NCBI GenBank assembly: GCA_027488845.1
Contig: JAIYBC010000028.1
Location: forward strand, 62,001 to 126,000
DNA length: 64,000 bases
Source of the DNA: Verrucomicrobiales bacterium
GTDB taxonomy: Bacteria; Verrucomicrobiota; Verrucomicrobiia; Limisphaerales; UBA9464
Direction of reading: 5' to 3'
A program made the translations under genes and the position numbers. Every line of letters begins with the position of its first letter. Positions within the stretch are counted from its first letter, which is position 1. Of this stretch, positions 39,391-47,444 are shown piece after piece. Below the pieces are notes generated by a model, which was given only the letters and a program-made list of their open reading frames with translations, was not told the origin of the DNA and did no database searches.

Positions 39391-40541
39391 TGGAGGACGA
39401 GCAGGCCACCCGGATAGCCGAGCGGCTTCAGGGTTTCGGAAATCTCCCCGGCGTAGTTGGGGTTGGCAATCAGGATGAGTCCCAGCCGCAGCACCCGGGG
39501 ATCCGAAGGGGCCACCACCGGGACCGAGGAGCCGGGGATCACGCATCCCTGCTTGGCGGCATTCGAGTCGATCACGCAGTCGGGGCGGACCGTGCGCAAC
39601 TGGTTGACCAGCGCCACGCCCTTGGCCCCGGCGCCCCAGATCGCCCACCGTCCCCGGCCCACGAGGCGTTCCACGTCGCGTTCGATACCGTCCAGCTTGC
39701 GGCGCGCCGCACGGGCGAAGGGAGCGAGGCGTGCATCGGTGGCCAGCCTCGGAGGGACGGGAGGCCGCTGGACCTTCGCCAGACGCAATTCCAGCAGCTG
39801 GTACTGTCCGCCAAAGACCCTCGAATGGCGCTCGACCCGGAACCCCGCCCGACGGGCGAGATGGGCCAGTGTGGCCATGGGGAAGTAGTTGCAGTGCTCG
39901 TAGAACACGTCCCAAAGACAGCGGTTCTTCACGATCCACTCGAACCGGGGCGTCTCGACCACCACCAGCGGATCCCCGGCGGCCCGCGCGATCGCGGCCA
40001 GCTCCACGAAGAACTCCCCGATCGGACCGACATGCTCCACCACGTGACGGCAAAGGATCAGGTCGTGGGCTTGGTCCACGTCCGCCGGCCCGACGTAGCG
40101 CCGATGGAACCGCAGGTTGCCCTCGACCTCGCGCCCCTCATGGCTGGTGTCGTACCCGACGCCGACCACGTCGGGACGCCGGCAGACCATGCGCAGGAAA
40201 TCCCCCTTGCCACACCCCACCTCCAGGACCGAGCCGCCGGTCTCCGGCAGGTGCCGCGCGAGTCGGGCCGCCAACGTCTCGAGATGGGAGACGAAGGCCG
40301 GGGAGAAGCACTGTCGGTTCTCGTAGCCGCCGTCGTAGGGGATCACCGAGGGGTCGAAGGTCGCGTTGAAGGCCAGGCCGCAGGCGTGGCATTGGACGAG
40401 GGAAACGTTCCTCCGGGGCACCCGTCGCGCCGCGGCCGCATCCGGGAAGCGGTAGTTGAGCACCACCGGCTGACGCGGGAGCACGAAGGGCGTTCCGAGT
40501 CGACGGCCGCCGCAGCCAGGACAGTCCGTGCGGAGCTTCAT
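39387..40541 (-). CDS. C-methyltransferase family protein with N-terminal zinc-binding and C-terminal domains (TylCIII/NovU-like architecture)
   Basis: N-terminal CPGCGG...CHACGLAFN; SAM motif VLEVGCGKGDFLRMV; C-terminal WAIWGAGAKGVALVNQL...VIDSNAAKQGCVIPGSSVPVVAPS. Confidence 0.9.
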   Translation of the reverse strand: MKLRTDCPGCGGRRLGTPFVLPRQPVVLNYRFPDAAAARRVPRRNVSLVQCHACGLAFNATFDPSVIPYDGGYENRQCFSPAFVSHLETLAARLARHLPETGGSVLEVGCGKGDFLRMVCRRPDVVGVGYDTSHEGREVEGNLRFHRRYVGPADVDQAHDLILCRHVVEHVGPIGEFFVELAAIARAAGDPLVVVETPRFEWIVKNRCLWDVFYEHCNYFPMATLAHLARRAGFRVERHSRVFGGQYQLLELRLAKVQRPPVPPRLATDARLAPFARAARRKLDGIERDVERLVGRGRWAIWGAGAKGVALVNQLRTVRPDCVIDSNAAKQGCVIPGSSVPVVAPSDPRVLRLGLILIANPNYAGEISETLKPLGYPGGLLVLQ

Positions 40542-41419
40542 AGGGACGCGTGCTGTATCAGCCGCCGGAGACCGGACTCAAGCGTCACCTTCGGTTCCCA
40601 TCGCAGCGAACGGAGCCGGGTGACGTCCGCAACCACATCCCCCGACGGATCCGGAGCGGGAACCGCCGGCATCCTCAGGAGATGAGGACATCCCATGGAC
40701 GCGGCGATCCGTTCGGCGATCCCACGCACCTTCACGCCCTCCCCGGTCCCCAGGTTCACCACCGCTGCGGCGTCCGCGGTCGCGACCGCCAGGATGGCCG
40801 CGGCCAGGTCGTCGATGTGGATGTAGTCCTTCGCGCTGTCCGGCGTCCGCAGTTCCGCGGTCTCGCCACGTCGGAACCGTGCAATGAGCGAGGAGCACAG
40901 CCTCGCCGGATGTTCCCCCTCGCCGTAGGGGTAGAACACCCGTCCCCAGGACAAACCGACGCCGGTTCCGTCCAGATCACGGGTCAACGCCCCGTGGAGA
41001 CGCACCTTGGCCCGGGCGTAGGTGGAGGCCGGTCGGATCGGGGTCAGGTCCTCGTGACAGAAGCCCGGCGAGGCCTGGTATTCGATGCAGGTGCCCAGGA
41101 CCAGGAGCCTTCGGATCCCAAGGCCGACAAGCCCTTTGGCAAGATTCCTGGACCATTCGACGTGTGCCTCGTTCTCCAGGGACTCGAGGTAGACGCCCGG
41201 GGTCGAAATCCACGCGGAATGGACGGCCCGTTCCGGTGCGAACTCCGCGATGGCCTCCCATGGCGGCGAGGCGAGGTCGCCGGTGATTTCGGCCGCCCCG
41301 GGGGGAAGTCGGCCCGAAGTCCGAACCAGTCCGGCGACGTCATGGCCTGCGGCCAAGGCATGCCGGATCACCGCCGAGCCGATGAACCCGGATGCGCCGG
41401 TGACGAGGATGCGGGCCAT
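40538..41419 (-). CDS. NAD-dependent epimerase/dehydratase
   Basis: MARILVTGASGFIGSAVIRHALAAGHDV...LLVLGTCIEYQ...STYARAKVRLH...KDYIHIDDLAAAILAV. Confidence 0.94.
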   Translation of the reverse strand: MARILVTGASGFIGSAVIRHALAAGHDVAGLVRTSGRLPPGAAEITGDLASPPWEAIAEFAPERAVHSAWISTPGVYLESLENEAHVEWSRNLAKGLVGLGIRRLLVLGTCIEYQASPGFCHEDLTPIRPASTYARAKVRLHGALTRDLDGTGVGLSWGRVFYPYGEGEHPARLCSSLIARFRRGETAELRTPDSAKDYIHIDDLAAAILAVATADAAAVVNLGTGEGVKVRGIAERIAASMGCPHLLRMPAVPAPDPSGDVVADVTRLRSLRWEPKVTLESGLRRLIQHASL

Positions 41420-41507
41420 GGATCCGAGGCTAGTCGGCCGAAACCCGGCGCTCAACGGAGGAACACAGGCTCGACTGGACCGGGTTCCGGAGCCAACCTC
41501 GCTCCAC

Positions 41508-42080
41508 ATGAAGCAGTGGATCGCCGAATACCTGGAAGCGCAGAAGCGGGCGGTGGACACCCTCGATCCCGAGCAGCTCGCCGGACTGGTCGAAACGTTG
41601 CGCTCCGCCTGGAAGGCGGATGCCCAGGTCTTCGCCATCGGCAACGGGGGCAGCGCCGCCAATGCCAGCCACTTCGCGGTCGACCTCGGCAAGGGGTCCT
41701 CGGACGCACTCCCCCACCGGTTCCGCGTCCTTTCCCTGACCGACAACGTCGCCTGGCTCACCGCCCTCGGAAACGACTATTCCTACGAGGAGGTCTTCGT
41801 CCGCCAGCTCGCCAACTACGCCCGCGCCGGGGACGTGCTCATCGCCGCCAGCGTCAGCGGCAATTCCCCGAATCTCGTGAAGGCCTTCGAGTGGGCCCGC
41901 GGGAACGGCGTCCGCACCATCGCACTCGTCGGGGCCAAGCGTGGCCGGCTCGCCGAGATCGGCGACCAGGTCGTCGTCATCGGCGACACCCACTACGGAC
42001 GCGTCGAGGACGTCCAGATGCACATCCTCCACCTGCTCTGCTACGCCTTCATGGAGAAGAAGGACGAATTGACCGCCTGA
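41508..42080 (+). CDS. SIS domain isomerase, GmhA-like (sedoheptulose-7-phosphate isomerase family)
   Basis: VFAIGNGGSAANASHFAVDLGKG; VLIAASVSGNSPNLVKAFEWARGNGVRTIALVG; VEDVQMHILHLLCYAFME. Confidence 0.88.
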   Translation: MKQWIAEYLEAQKRAVDTLDPEQLAGLVETLRSAWKADAQVFAIGNGGSAANASHFAVDLGKGSSDALPHRFRVLSLTDNVAWLTALGNDYSYEEVFVRQLANYARAGDVLIAASVSGNSPNLVKAFEWARGNGVRTIALVGAKRGRLAEIGDQVVVIGDTHYGRVEDVQMHILHLLCYAFMEKKDELTA

Positions 42081-42104
42081 TCCGCTCCCGGGTTCCGGTT
42101 TCGG

Positions 42105-42138
42105 CCCGCCAAGGCTCCTTGCCTTCGGCGGGTCTTTC
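42105..42138 (+). terminator. terminator-like hairpin after SIS gene
   Basis: cccgccaaggc...gccttcggcggg followed by tctttcc; stem with one bulge. Confidence 0.7.
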
Positions 42139-42155
42139 CGTTGAATGGGATCACG

Positions 42156-43250
42156 ATGCCGCGCGCGCTTCTGTTCCTGCTGCTGTTGATTCCGACACTG
42201 CGACCGGCCCTGGCTGGACCCCTGGTCCGTTTCCGCACCGGGCTTGGCGACGTGGTCGTGGAGCTCTACGACCGCGAGAAGCCGATCACGACGAGCAACT
42301 TCCTCGCGTACGTGCGGGCGGGCCGGTACACGAACATGTTCTCCCACCGAATGGTGAACAACTTCGTGATGCAGGGCGGCGGCTTCCGGGTCTCCAACCG
42401 CGGCACCAGCACCCAGGGCGTGGAAAACGTGACCGCCTTCCCCACCATCCCCAACGAGTTCGGGACCGGTGCCCGGTACAGCAACCTCTATGGGACGCTG
42501 TCGATGGCCAAGATCGGCTCCTACACCAACAACCTCGGCACCACCGTCCTCAGCAACTCGGCTTCCTTCTTCCCCAGGCTCATCGCAGCCGGAACGAACG
42601 TCGTCACCTACCCCGAACCGTTTCCCGACGTCGCCTACACCAACTTCCTCACCGACCGCATCGTCGCGACCAATGTCGTCGGAAACGAGGTCGCCTGGAC
42701 GGTGAACCGTTCCACGATCCGCGTCGGCGGCGGCCCCGACTCGGCTTCGAGCCAGTGGTTCCTGAGCCTCAACAACAACGCCGCGAACCTGGACACCCAG
42801 AACGGCGGCTTCACCGTGTTCGGCCGCGTGGTGGGCGACCTCGATGTCTTCAACCGCCTGAACACCTTCCTGCCGGTGACCCGTGCGACGAATGTCATCG
42901 TGAACGCCGGCGGCACCTTCGCCGAGCTGCCCGTGCTCCAATACCCGGTGGGCCAGCCGGGAGGCCCCACCCCCGCCCAGCTCTTCGCCAATCTCCTGTA
43001 CGTGGACATCACGGAGCTGCCCGCGCCGGTCGCACCGGTTCCGGACCCGGCCGGACCTACCTTGGGCTTCGCGGGCGTCCCGGGACTCACCAACCGGCTC
43101 GAGGCCGCCTCGACGCCGCTCGGACCCTGGTCGGAGATCGGTGGGTTCCTCGGCGACGGCACCGTCCGGCGGATCACCGACACGTCCGGCGCCGGCACCA
43201 ACCGCTTCTACCGCGTCACGATCCCGACGACCCTGCCCAGGCCGTTGTGA
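42156..43250 (+). CDS. secreted cyclophilin-type peptidyl-prolyl isomerase with C-terminal extension
   Basis: LVRFRTGLGDVVVELYDREKPITTSNFLAYVRAGRYTNMFSHRMVNNFVMQGGGF; SSQWFLSLNNNAANLDTQNGGFTVFGRVVGDLDVF; C-terminal LEAASTPLGPWSEIGGF...NRFYRVTIP. Confidence 0.92.
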   Translation: MPRALLFLLLLIPTLRPALAGPLVRFRTGLGDVVVELYDREKPITTSNFLAYVRAGRYTNMFSHRMVNNFVMQGGGFRVSNRGTSTQGVENVTAFPTIPNEFGTGARYSNLYGTLSMAKIGSYTNNLGTTVLSNSASFFPRLIAAGTNVVTYPEPFPDVAYTNFLTDRIVATNVVGNEVAWTVNRSTIRVGGGPDSASSQWFLSLNNNAANLDTQNGGFTVFGRVVGDLDVFNRLNTFLPVTRATNVIVNAGGTFAELPVLQYPVGQPGGPTPAQLFANLLYVDITELPAPVAPVPDPAGPTLGFAGVPGLTNRLEAASTPLGPWSEIGGFLGDGTVRRITDTSGAGTNRFYRVTIPTTLPRPL

Positions 43251-43292
43251 GGATGGATTCGTTCCTGGGCTGGAAGGTCCCTTCCGCGCCGC

Positions 43293-43652
43293 TCAGTTCC
43301 CGGCGGCGGGCAGGAAGGTGAAGCCCACCGCGGCCAGGATGCAGAGGAAGGCCGCGATGTGGTTCCACTGCGGCTTCACGCCGAAGTAGGCGAAGGCGAA
43401 AACCAGGAAGACCACGAGGGTGACGACCTCCTGGAGGATCTTCAGCTGGTAGGGCGAGTAGCGTTCGCTGCCCCAGCGGTTCGCCGGGACCATGATCACG
43501 TACTCGAGGAAGGCGATGCCCCAGCTGGCGAGGATCGCCTGCCACAGCGGCACGCCCTTGTGCTTGAGGTGTCCGTACCAGGCGAAGGTCATGAAGACGT
43601 TGCTGGCACAGAGAAGGAGGATCGGAAGCCACCACGAGGACGTGACCGTCAT
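43293..43652 (-). CDS. DMT family protein (DUF486)
   Basis: ILLLCASNVFMTFAWYGHLKHKGVPLWQAILASWGIAFLEYVIMVPANRWGSERYSPYQLKILQEVVTLVVFLVFAFAYFGVKPQWNHIAAFLCILAAVGF. Confidence 0.93.
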   Translation of the reverse strand: MTVTSSWWLPILLLCASNVFMTFAWYGHLKHKGVPLWQAILASWGIAFLEYVIMVPANRWGSERYSPYQLKILQEVVTLVVFLVFAFAYFGVKPQWNHIAAFLCILAAVGFTFLPAAGN

Positions 43653-43712
43653 GGGCCGAGGCTACCGGGATAGGCCGGTCCGGGACCAGTTCAGCGACGT
43701 CGGGACCCGGCC

Positions 43713-44324
43713 CTACTGGAGCGCCTCGCCGGAACCGCCGCGGTAGGGATCCGGCGCCGCCTGGTACTTCGTGGGCTCCTTGCGGATGGCCAACGGACCT
43801 TCCGTGGGTCCCAGCTTCCACCAGACGACCAATGCCACCGCCAGCGCGCCGAGGGCATACTGGTTCCGGCGCAGTTTCCACCAAGGCACCGGCGCCTTGG
43901 GGACATCCGGGGACTCCGGTTCCGGTGGCGGATTCCTCCAGAGCTCGAGAGCTCGGGGCACCACCGTGGCCGCCTCGACCTTGGGCACGGAATCCACGAC
44001 CACCTGATAGAAGCGCGACTGGCAGTTCGGCCGGCCGCAATAGCCCAGCCGGAGACGGTCGGATTGCGGGTCCGGTTCGCCACCCGCCCCGGGCAGGAGC
44101 GCGAGCTTGCCCAACGCCTCGCCGCTCACCACAAGCCCGCAACCCACGCAGGTGGCACGGACCTTCCCGTTGAAGAACTCCATCAACTCCGGACCGCCCA
44201 GCCCGCAGCCGACCACCGCGCGGACCAGTCCGCCATGGAATCCCGCCAACTCCTCGACGCGCAGGCGCACCTCGGCCGACGGCTTCGACGTCTCGCTCAT
44301 CGGCTTCGAGCCTACCGGATTCAT
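43713..44324 (-). CDS. hypothetical protein with putative zinc-ribbon region and C-terminal TM segment
   Basis: RATCVGCGLVVSGEALGKLALL...LRLGYCGRPNCQSRFYQVVVD; NQYALGALAVALVVWWKLG. Confidence 0.7.
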   Translation of the reverse strand: MNPVGSKPMSETSKPSAEVRLRVEELAGFHGGLVRAVVGCGLGGPELMEFFNGKVRATCVGCGLVVSGEALGKLALLPGAGGEPDPQSDRLRLGYCGRPNCQSRFYQVVVDSVPKVEAATVVPRALELWRNPPPEPESPDVPKAPVPWWKLRRNQYALGALAVALVVWWKLGPTEGPLAIRKEPTKYQAAPDPYRGGSGEALQ

Positions 44325-44333
44325 CGGTTCACG

Positions 44334-45179
44334 TCACCGGCCGTCCGCCGCCTTGTACCACATCCAGTCCGAGGTCTCCTCGTAGGGGTAGGTCGGATCG
44401 GTGGTCAAGGCCCGGGTGAAGTCGTGCTGCTTGACATGTCCGTCGACGAAGAGGACCGGGGAGACGAAGCGGCCCGAGGCGGCCCGGGGATCGCTGATCT
44501 CCGTGGCGCCCTGCGAGAAGTGCCATTGATACCAACGGACGTCGGCCCCGCAGGAATAGGGCCGGGCCGGCGGTTCGTGGGCGAGGATGAACAGGGACGG
44601 ATTCGGCACCCAACCCTGGTCCTTGCCGGAGAGCCCGAGGGCCGGGTCATCGACAGCCCTTCGGAAGCCCCCTCCACCGATCGAGGTGAGGCTGCCGGCG
44701 TTGTAGGAATAGCTGCATCCGATGGTGTCGTAGTTCGAGGGCGTCTGGCGCGCCGGGATCTCGCACGGCAACAGCGGCTGCCCCCGGTCCTCCGCGCAGC
44801 GGAAGGACTTCGGCGCCTGGACATACCGGTACAGCGGACGGACCCGTGCCGAAGGGACCGCGTCCAGGAACTCCGGCCTGGGATCGTTGCCGCCCAGGGC
44901 GCGGCGGACGTTCCTCAGGGGTCCGGTTTGCTGGCGCTGTGCGTCCAGTTCCTGCACCGCCGCCGGCGGGAAGTGCCCGTTGGCATCCTGCGAGTACAGC
45001 TCGATGCCGATGCCCATCTGGCGCAGGTTGTTGATGCACTCCGTCACCCGCGCGCGCCGCTTCGCGCCCGCCAAGGACGGCAGGAGCATGCTCGCCAGGA
45101 TGCTGATGATCGCAATGACCACCAGCAGCTCGATCAAGGTAAACCCCTTCCCACCCTCGGATCTCGAACCGGGTCTCAT
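44334..45179 (-). CDS. type II secretion/prepilin-like protein with processing-associated DG motif
   Basis: From ATG 45179: GFTLIELLVVIAIISILASMLLPSLAGAKRRARVTECINNLRQMGIGIELYSQD; C-terminal VLFVDGHVKQHDF. Confidence 0.9.
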   Translation of the reverse strand: MRPGSRSEGGKGFTLIELLVVIAIISILASMLLPSLAGAKRRARVTECINNLRQMGIGIELYSQDANGHFPPAAVQELDAQRQQTGPLRNVRRALGGNDPRPEFLDAVPSARVRPLYRYVQAPKSFRCAEDRGQPLLPCEIPARQTPSNYDTIGCSYSYNAGSLTSIGGGGFRRAVDDPALGLSGKDQGWVPNPSLFILAHEPPARPYSCGADVRWYQWHFSQGATEISDPRAASGRFVSPVLFVDGHVKQHDFTRALTTDPTYPYEETSDWMWYKAADGR

Positions 45180-45196
45180 GGATGCCAATCTAGCCT

Positions 45197-45224
45197 GATG
45201 TTTACATCTGCAAAGGATTTTGCA
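45197..45224. promoter_or_regulatory. two abutting dyads in divergent promoter region
   Basis: GATGT-TT-ACATC (45197-45208) immediately followed by TGCAAA-GGAT-TTTGCA (45209-45224). Confidence 0.5.
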
Positions 45225-45287
45225 CAGAGGAGTCATCCGGTTGGAACCTGACAATCTCCATGGCCTGTGTCAGCGTCTGAGACGCCG

Positions 45288-46127
45288 ATGCAAATCCGCA
45301 AAGCCCTCATCACCGCAGCGGGACGCAACCAGAGGACCCTCCCTCTCCAGACGCTCGTGGACCGTCAGGGAGAGCCGAAGTCCGCGCTCGGGGTCATCCT
45401 GGAGGAGGCCCTTTCGGCAGGCATCGAGGAGATCGGCGTGGTCGTCCATCCGGGCGACCAGCCGGCTTTCACCGCGGCCGCCGGACCCCATGCCCGGCGC
45501 CTGCGCTTCATCGAACAGCAGGAACCCCGCGGCTATGGACACGCCGTCTGGTGCGGCCGGGAGTTCACCGGCGACGCCCCGTTCCTCCTGATGGTGGGCG
45601 ACCATGTCTACATCAGCGCCACCGAGAAGTGCTGCGCCCGGCAACTGGTGGAGGTTGCCACGGAGGAAGGTGCCGCCGTCTCCGCCGTCCAGGCGACCCA
45701 CGAAAGCAAGCTCCCCTACTACGGGGCGATCGGTGGCCGCCGGGTCCACGGTCGCGAGGCCCTGTACGAAATCGTCGAGGTCCTCGAGAAGCCCACGCCG
45801 ACCGCCGCCGAGCAACGTCTGGTGGTTCCGGGCCTACGTGCGGCGCACTACCTCTGCTTCTTCGGCATGCACGTGCTCAATCCCGCCGCGATGTCCCTGC
45901 TGGACCGTGCGGTGAAGGAGACCTCCGCCCCGGTCCACCTTTCGACCACCCTGGCCGCGCTCGCACGCCAAGGTCGGTATCTGGCCTACGAAACCCGCGG
46001 CCGACGTCACGACATGGGCGCCAAGTACGGATTCCTGAACGCCCAACTCGCCCTGGCCCTCGCCGGCGCAGACCGAGACGAGGTGCTCGCCGGGATCGTG
46101 GAACTGCTCGCCCAACGGGGCCGGTGA
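45288..46127 (+). CDS. sugar nucleotidyltransferase (GalU/glucose-1-phosphate nucleotidyltransferase-like)
   Basis: RKALITAAGRNQRTLPLQTLVDRQGEPKSALGVILEEALSAGIEEIGVVVHP...FLLMVGDHVYIS...GAKYGFLNAQLALAL. Confidence 0.85.
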   Translation: MQIRKALITAAGRNQRTLPLQTLVDRQGEPKSALGVILEEALSAGIEEIGVVVHPGDQPAFTAAAGPHARRLRFIEQQEPRGYGHAVWCGREFTGDAPFLLMVGDHVYISATEKCCARQLVEVATEEGAAVSAVQATHESKLPYYGAIGGRRVHGREALYEIVEVLEKPTPTAAEQRLVVPGLRAAHYLCFFGMHVLNPAAMSLLDRAVKETSAPVHLSTTLAALARQGRYLAYETRGRRHDMGAKYGFLNAQLALALAGADRDEVLAGIVELLAQRGR

Positions 46128-47215
46128 ACCCGTTGCCAAGGACCCGCGAAGTCCTCGAATCCGGGATCCGTGAAGGTCTCCACCCCGGTGCCCAATTGGC
46201 GGTGTTCCAACACGGCCAACCGCTCGCCGAACTCACCCTCGGGTTCCGGGATCCCGCGTCGGAATCCCCGATGGACTCCTCGGTCGCCATGCCGTGGCTT
46301 TCCGCGGGCAAACCCGTCACCGCACTCGCCATGGCCGCGTTGTTCGAGGAGGGGAAGGCCCATCCGGACCAACCCGTAGCCGATTGGATCCCGGAGTTCG
46401 CCGCCGGCGGAAAGGCCGCCCTGACGTTTTCCCATCTGCTGCTCCACACGGGCGGGTTCCGCACCGCGGACCGCATCGATCCGAGACTCCCGGCGGAAAC
46501 CGCCCTCGCCGCCATCTGCGCCACGCCGCTCGAGCCGAGCTGGATTCCGGGAACGGACGCCGGATACCAACGCTTCGCGAGCTGGCTCATCCTCGGCGAA
46601 TCGGTCCGCCGGATCGCACGGGAACCCCTCGGCGACTTCCTCCAACGCCGGATCCTGGGCCCTCTCGGCATCCGGGATTCATGGCTGGTCCCGGACGGAA
46701 CCGGAATGGGGATGCGTCGCGCCCTCCAACACGACACGCGGTCCGGGAAACCGGCTCCCGATCCGGAGCTCAACGACCCCACGGTGCTTCGACGTGAACG
46801 GCCGGGTTCAGGATTCCATGGACCGGCAGGCGACCTCGCCCGCCTCTACGCTGCGATGCTGGCCCCGCCCGAAGGCTGGCTTCGTCCCGAATCGGTCCGC
46901 GACGCCGTCGCACGCCACCGGAGCGGCGTCCGCGACCGGACATTCCAGGCGGTCGTCGACATGGGACGTGGATTCCTGCTCAACACACCCGGCATGCCGT
47001 ATGGGTACGGACCGCATGCGGGTCCAGCCACGTTCGGTCACAGCGGAGCCCAGACCGGATGCGGCTTCGCCGACCCGGACCACCAACTTGCGGTGGCGTG
47101 GTTCTGCAACGGTATGCCCGGCGAAGCCGCCCACCAGCGGCGTCAACTCCGGGTGAACCAAGCCCTGTACGAGGACCTTGGCCTGGCTCGGTCCGCCCCC
47201 TCGCCGCGCGGTTGA
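46124..47215 (+). CDS. serine hydrolase (class C beta-lactamase family)
   Basis: GTG start overlapping the upstream TGA; SxxK in MPWLSAGKPVTALAMAALFEEGKAHPDQPVADWIPEF; LLLHTGGF; FGHSGAQTG. Confidence 0.88.
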   Translation: MNPLPRTREVLESGIREGLHPGAQLAVFQHGQPLAELTLGFRDPASESPMDSSVAMPWLSAGKPVTALAMAALFEEGKAHPDQPVADWIPEFAAGGKAALTFSHLLLHTGGFRTADRIDPRLPAETALAAICATPLEPSWIPGTDAGYQRFASWLILGESVRRIAREPLGDFLQRRILGPLGIRDSWLVPDGTGMGMRRALQHDTRSGKPAPDPELNDPTVLRRERPGSGFHGPAGDLARLYAAMLAPPEGWLRPESVRDAVARHRSGVRDRTFQAVVDMGRGFLLNTPGMPYGYGPHAGPATFGHSGAQTGCGFADPDHQLAVAWFCNGMPGEAAHQRRQLRVNQALYEDLGLARSAPSPRG

Positions 47216-47232
47216 CCCGGGATCCGGACGGA

Positions 47233-47317
47233 ACCTCGCAAAAGGCCGCAAGGCCTTGGGCGAACCGGAGGGGAACCGCGTGATTCGGTCGCCTACCCGC
47301 CCACCGGCCTTTGGCGG
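47233..47317. repeat. degenerate copy of the intergenic inverted-repeat family
   Basis: acctcgcaaaaggccgcaaggcc ... ccaccggcctttggcgg. Confidence 0.4.
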
Positions 47318-47368
47318 ACATTCCGAATCCGGATCCGGAGGCCACCGTTGTGGCCGAAAGGGTCGCCC

Positions 47369-47408
47369 GAAAAAGCAGGACGGCGGTCCCCGCAAGGGAA
47401 CCGCCGTC
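47369..47408 (-). terminator. terminator-like hairpin after tig
   Basis: Stem gacggcggt/accgccgtc (47379-47387 / 47400-47408) with minus-strand T-run from cgaaaaag at 47369-47376. Confidence 0.75.
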
Positions 47409-47444
47409 GCTTCGGGAAAAACCCGGAACCGAACCGAGGGCCGA

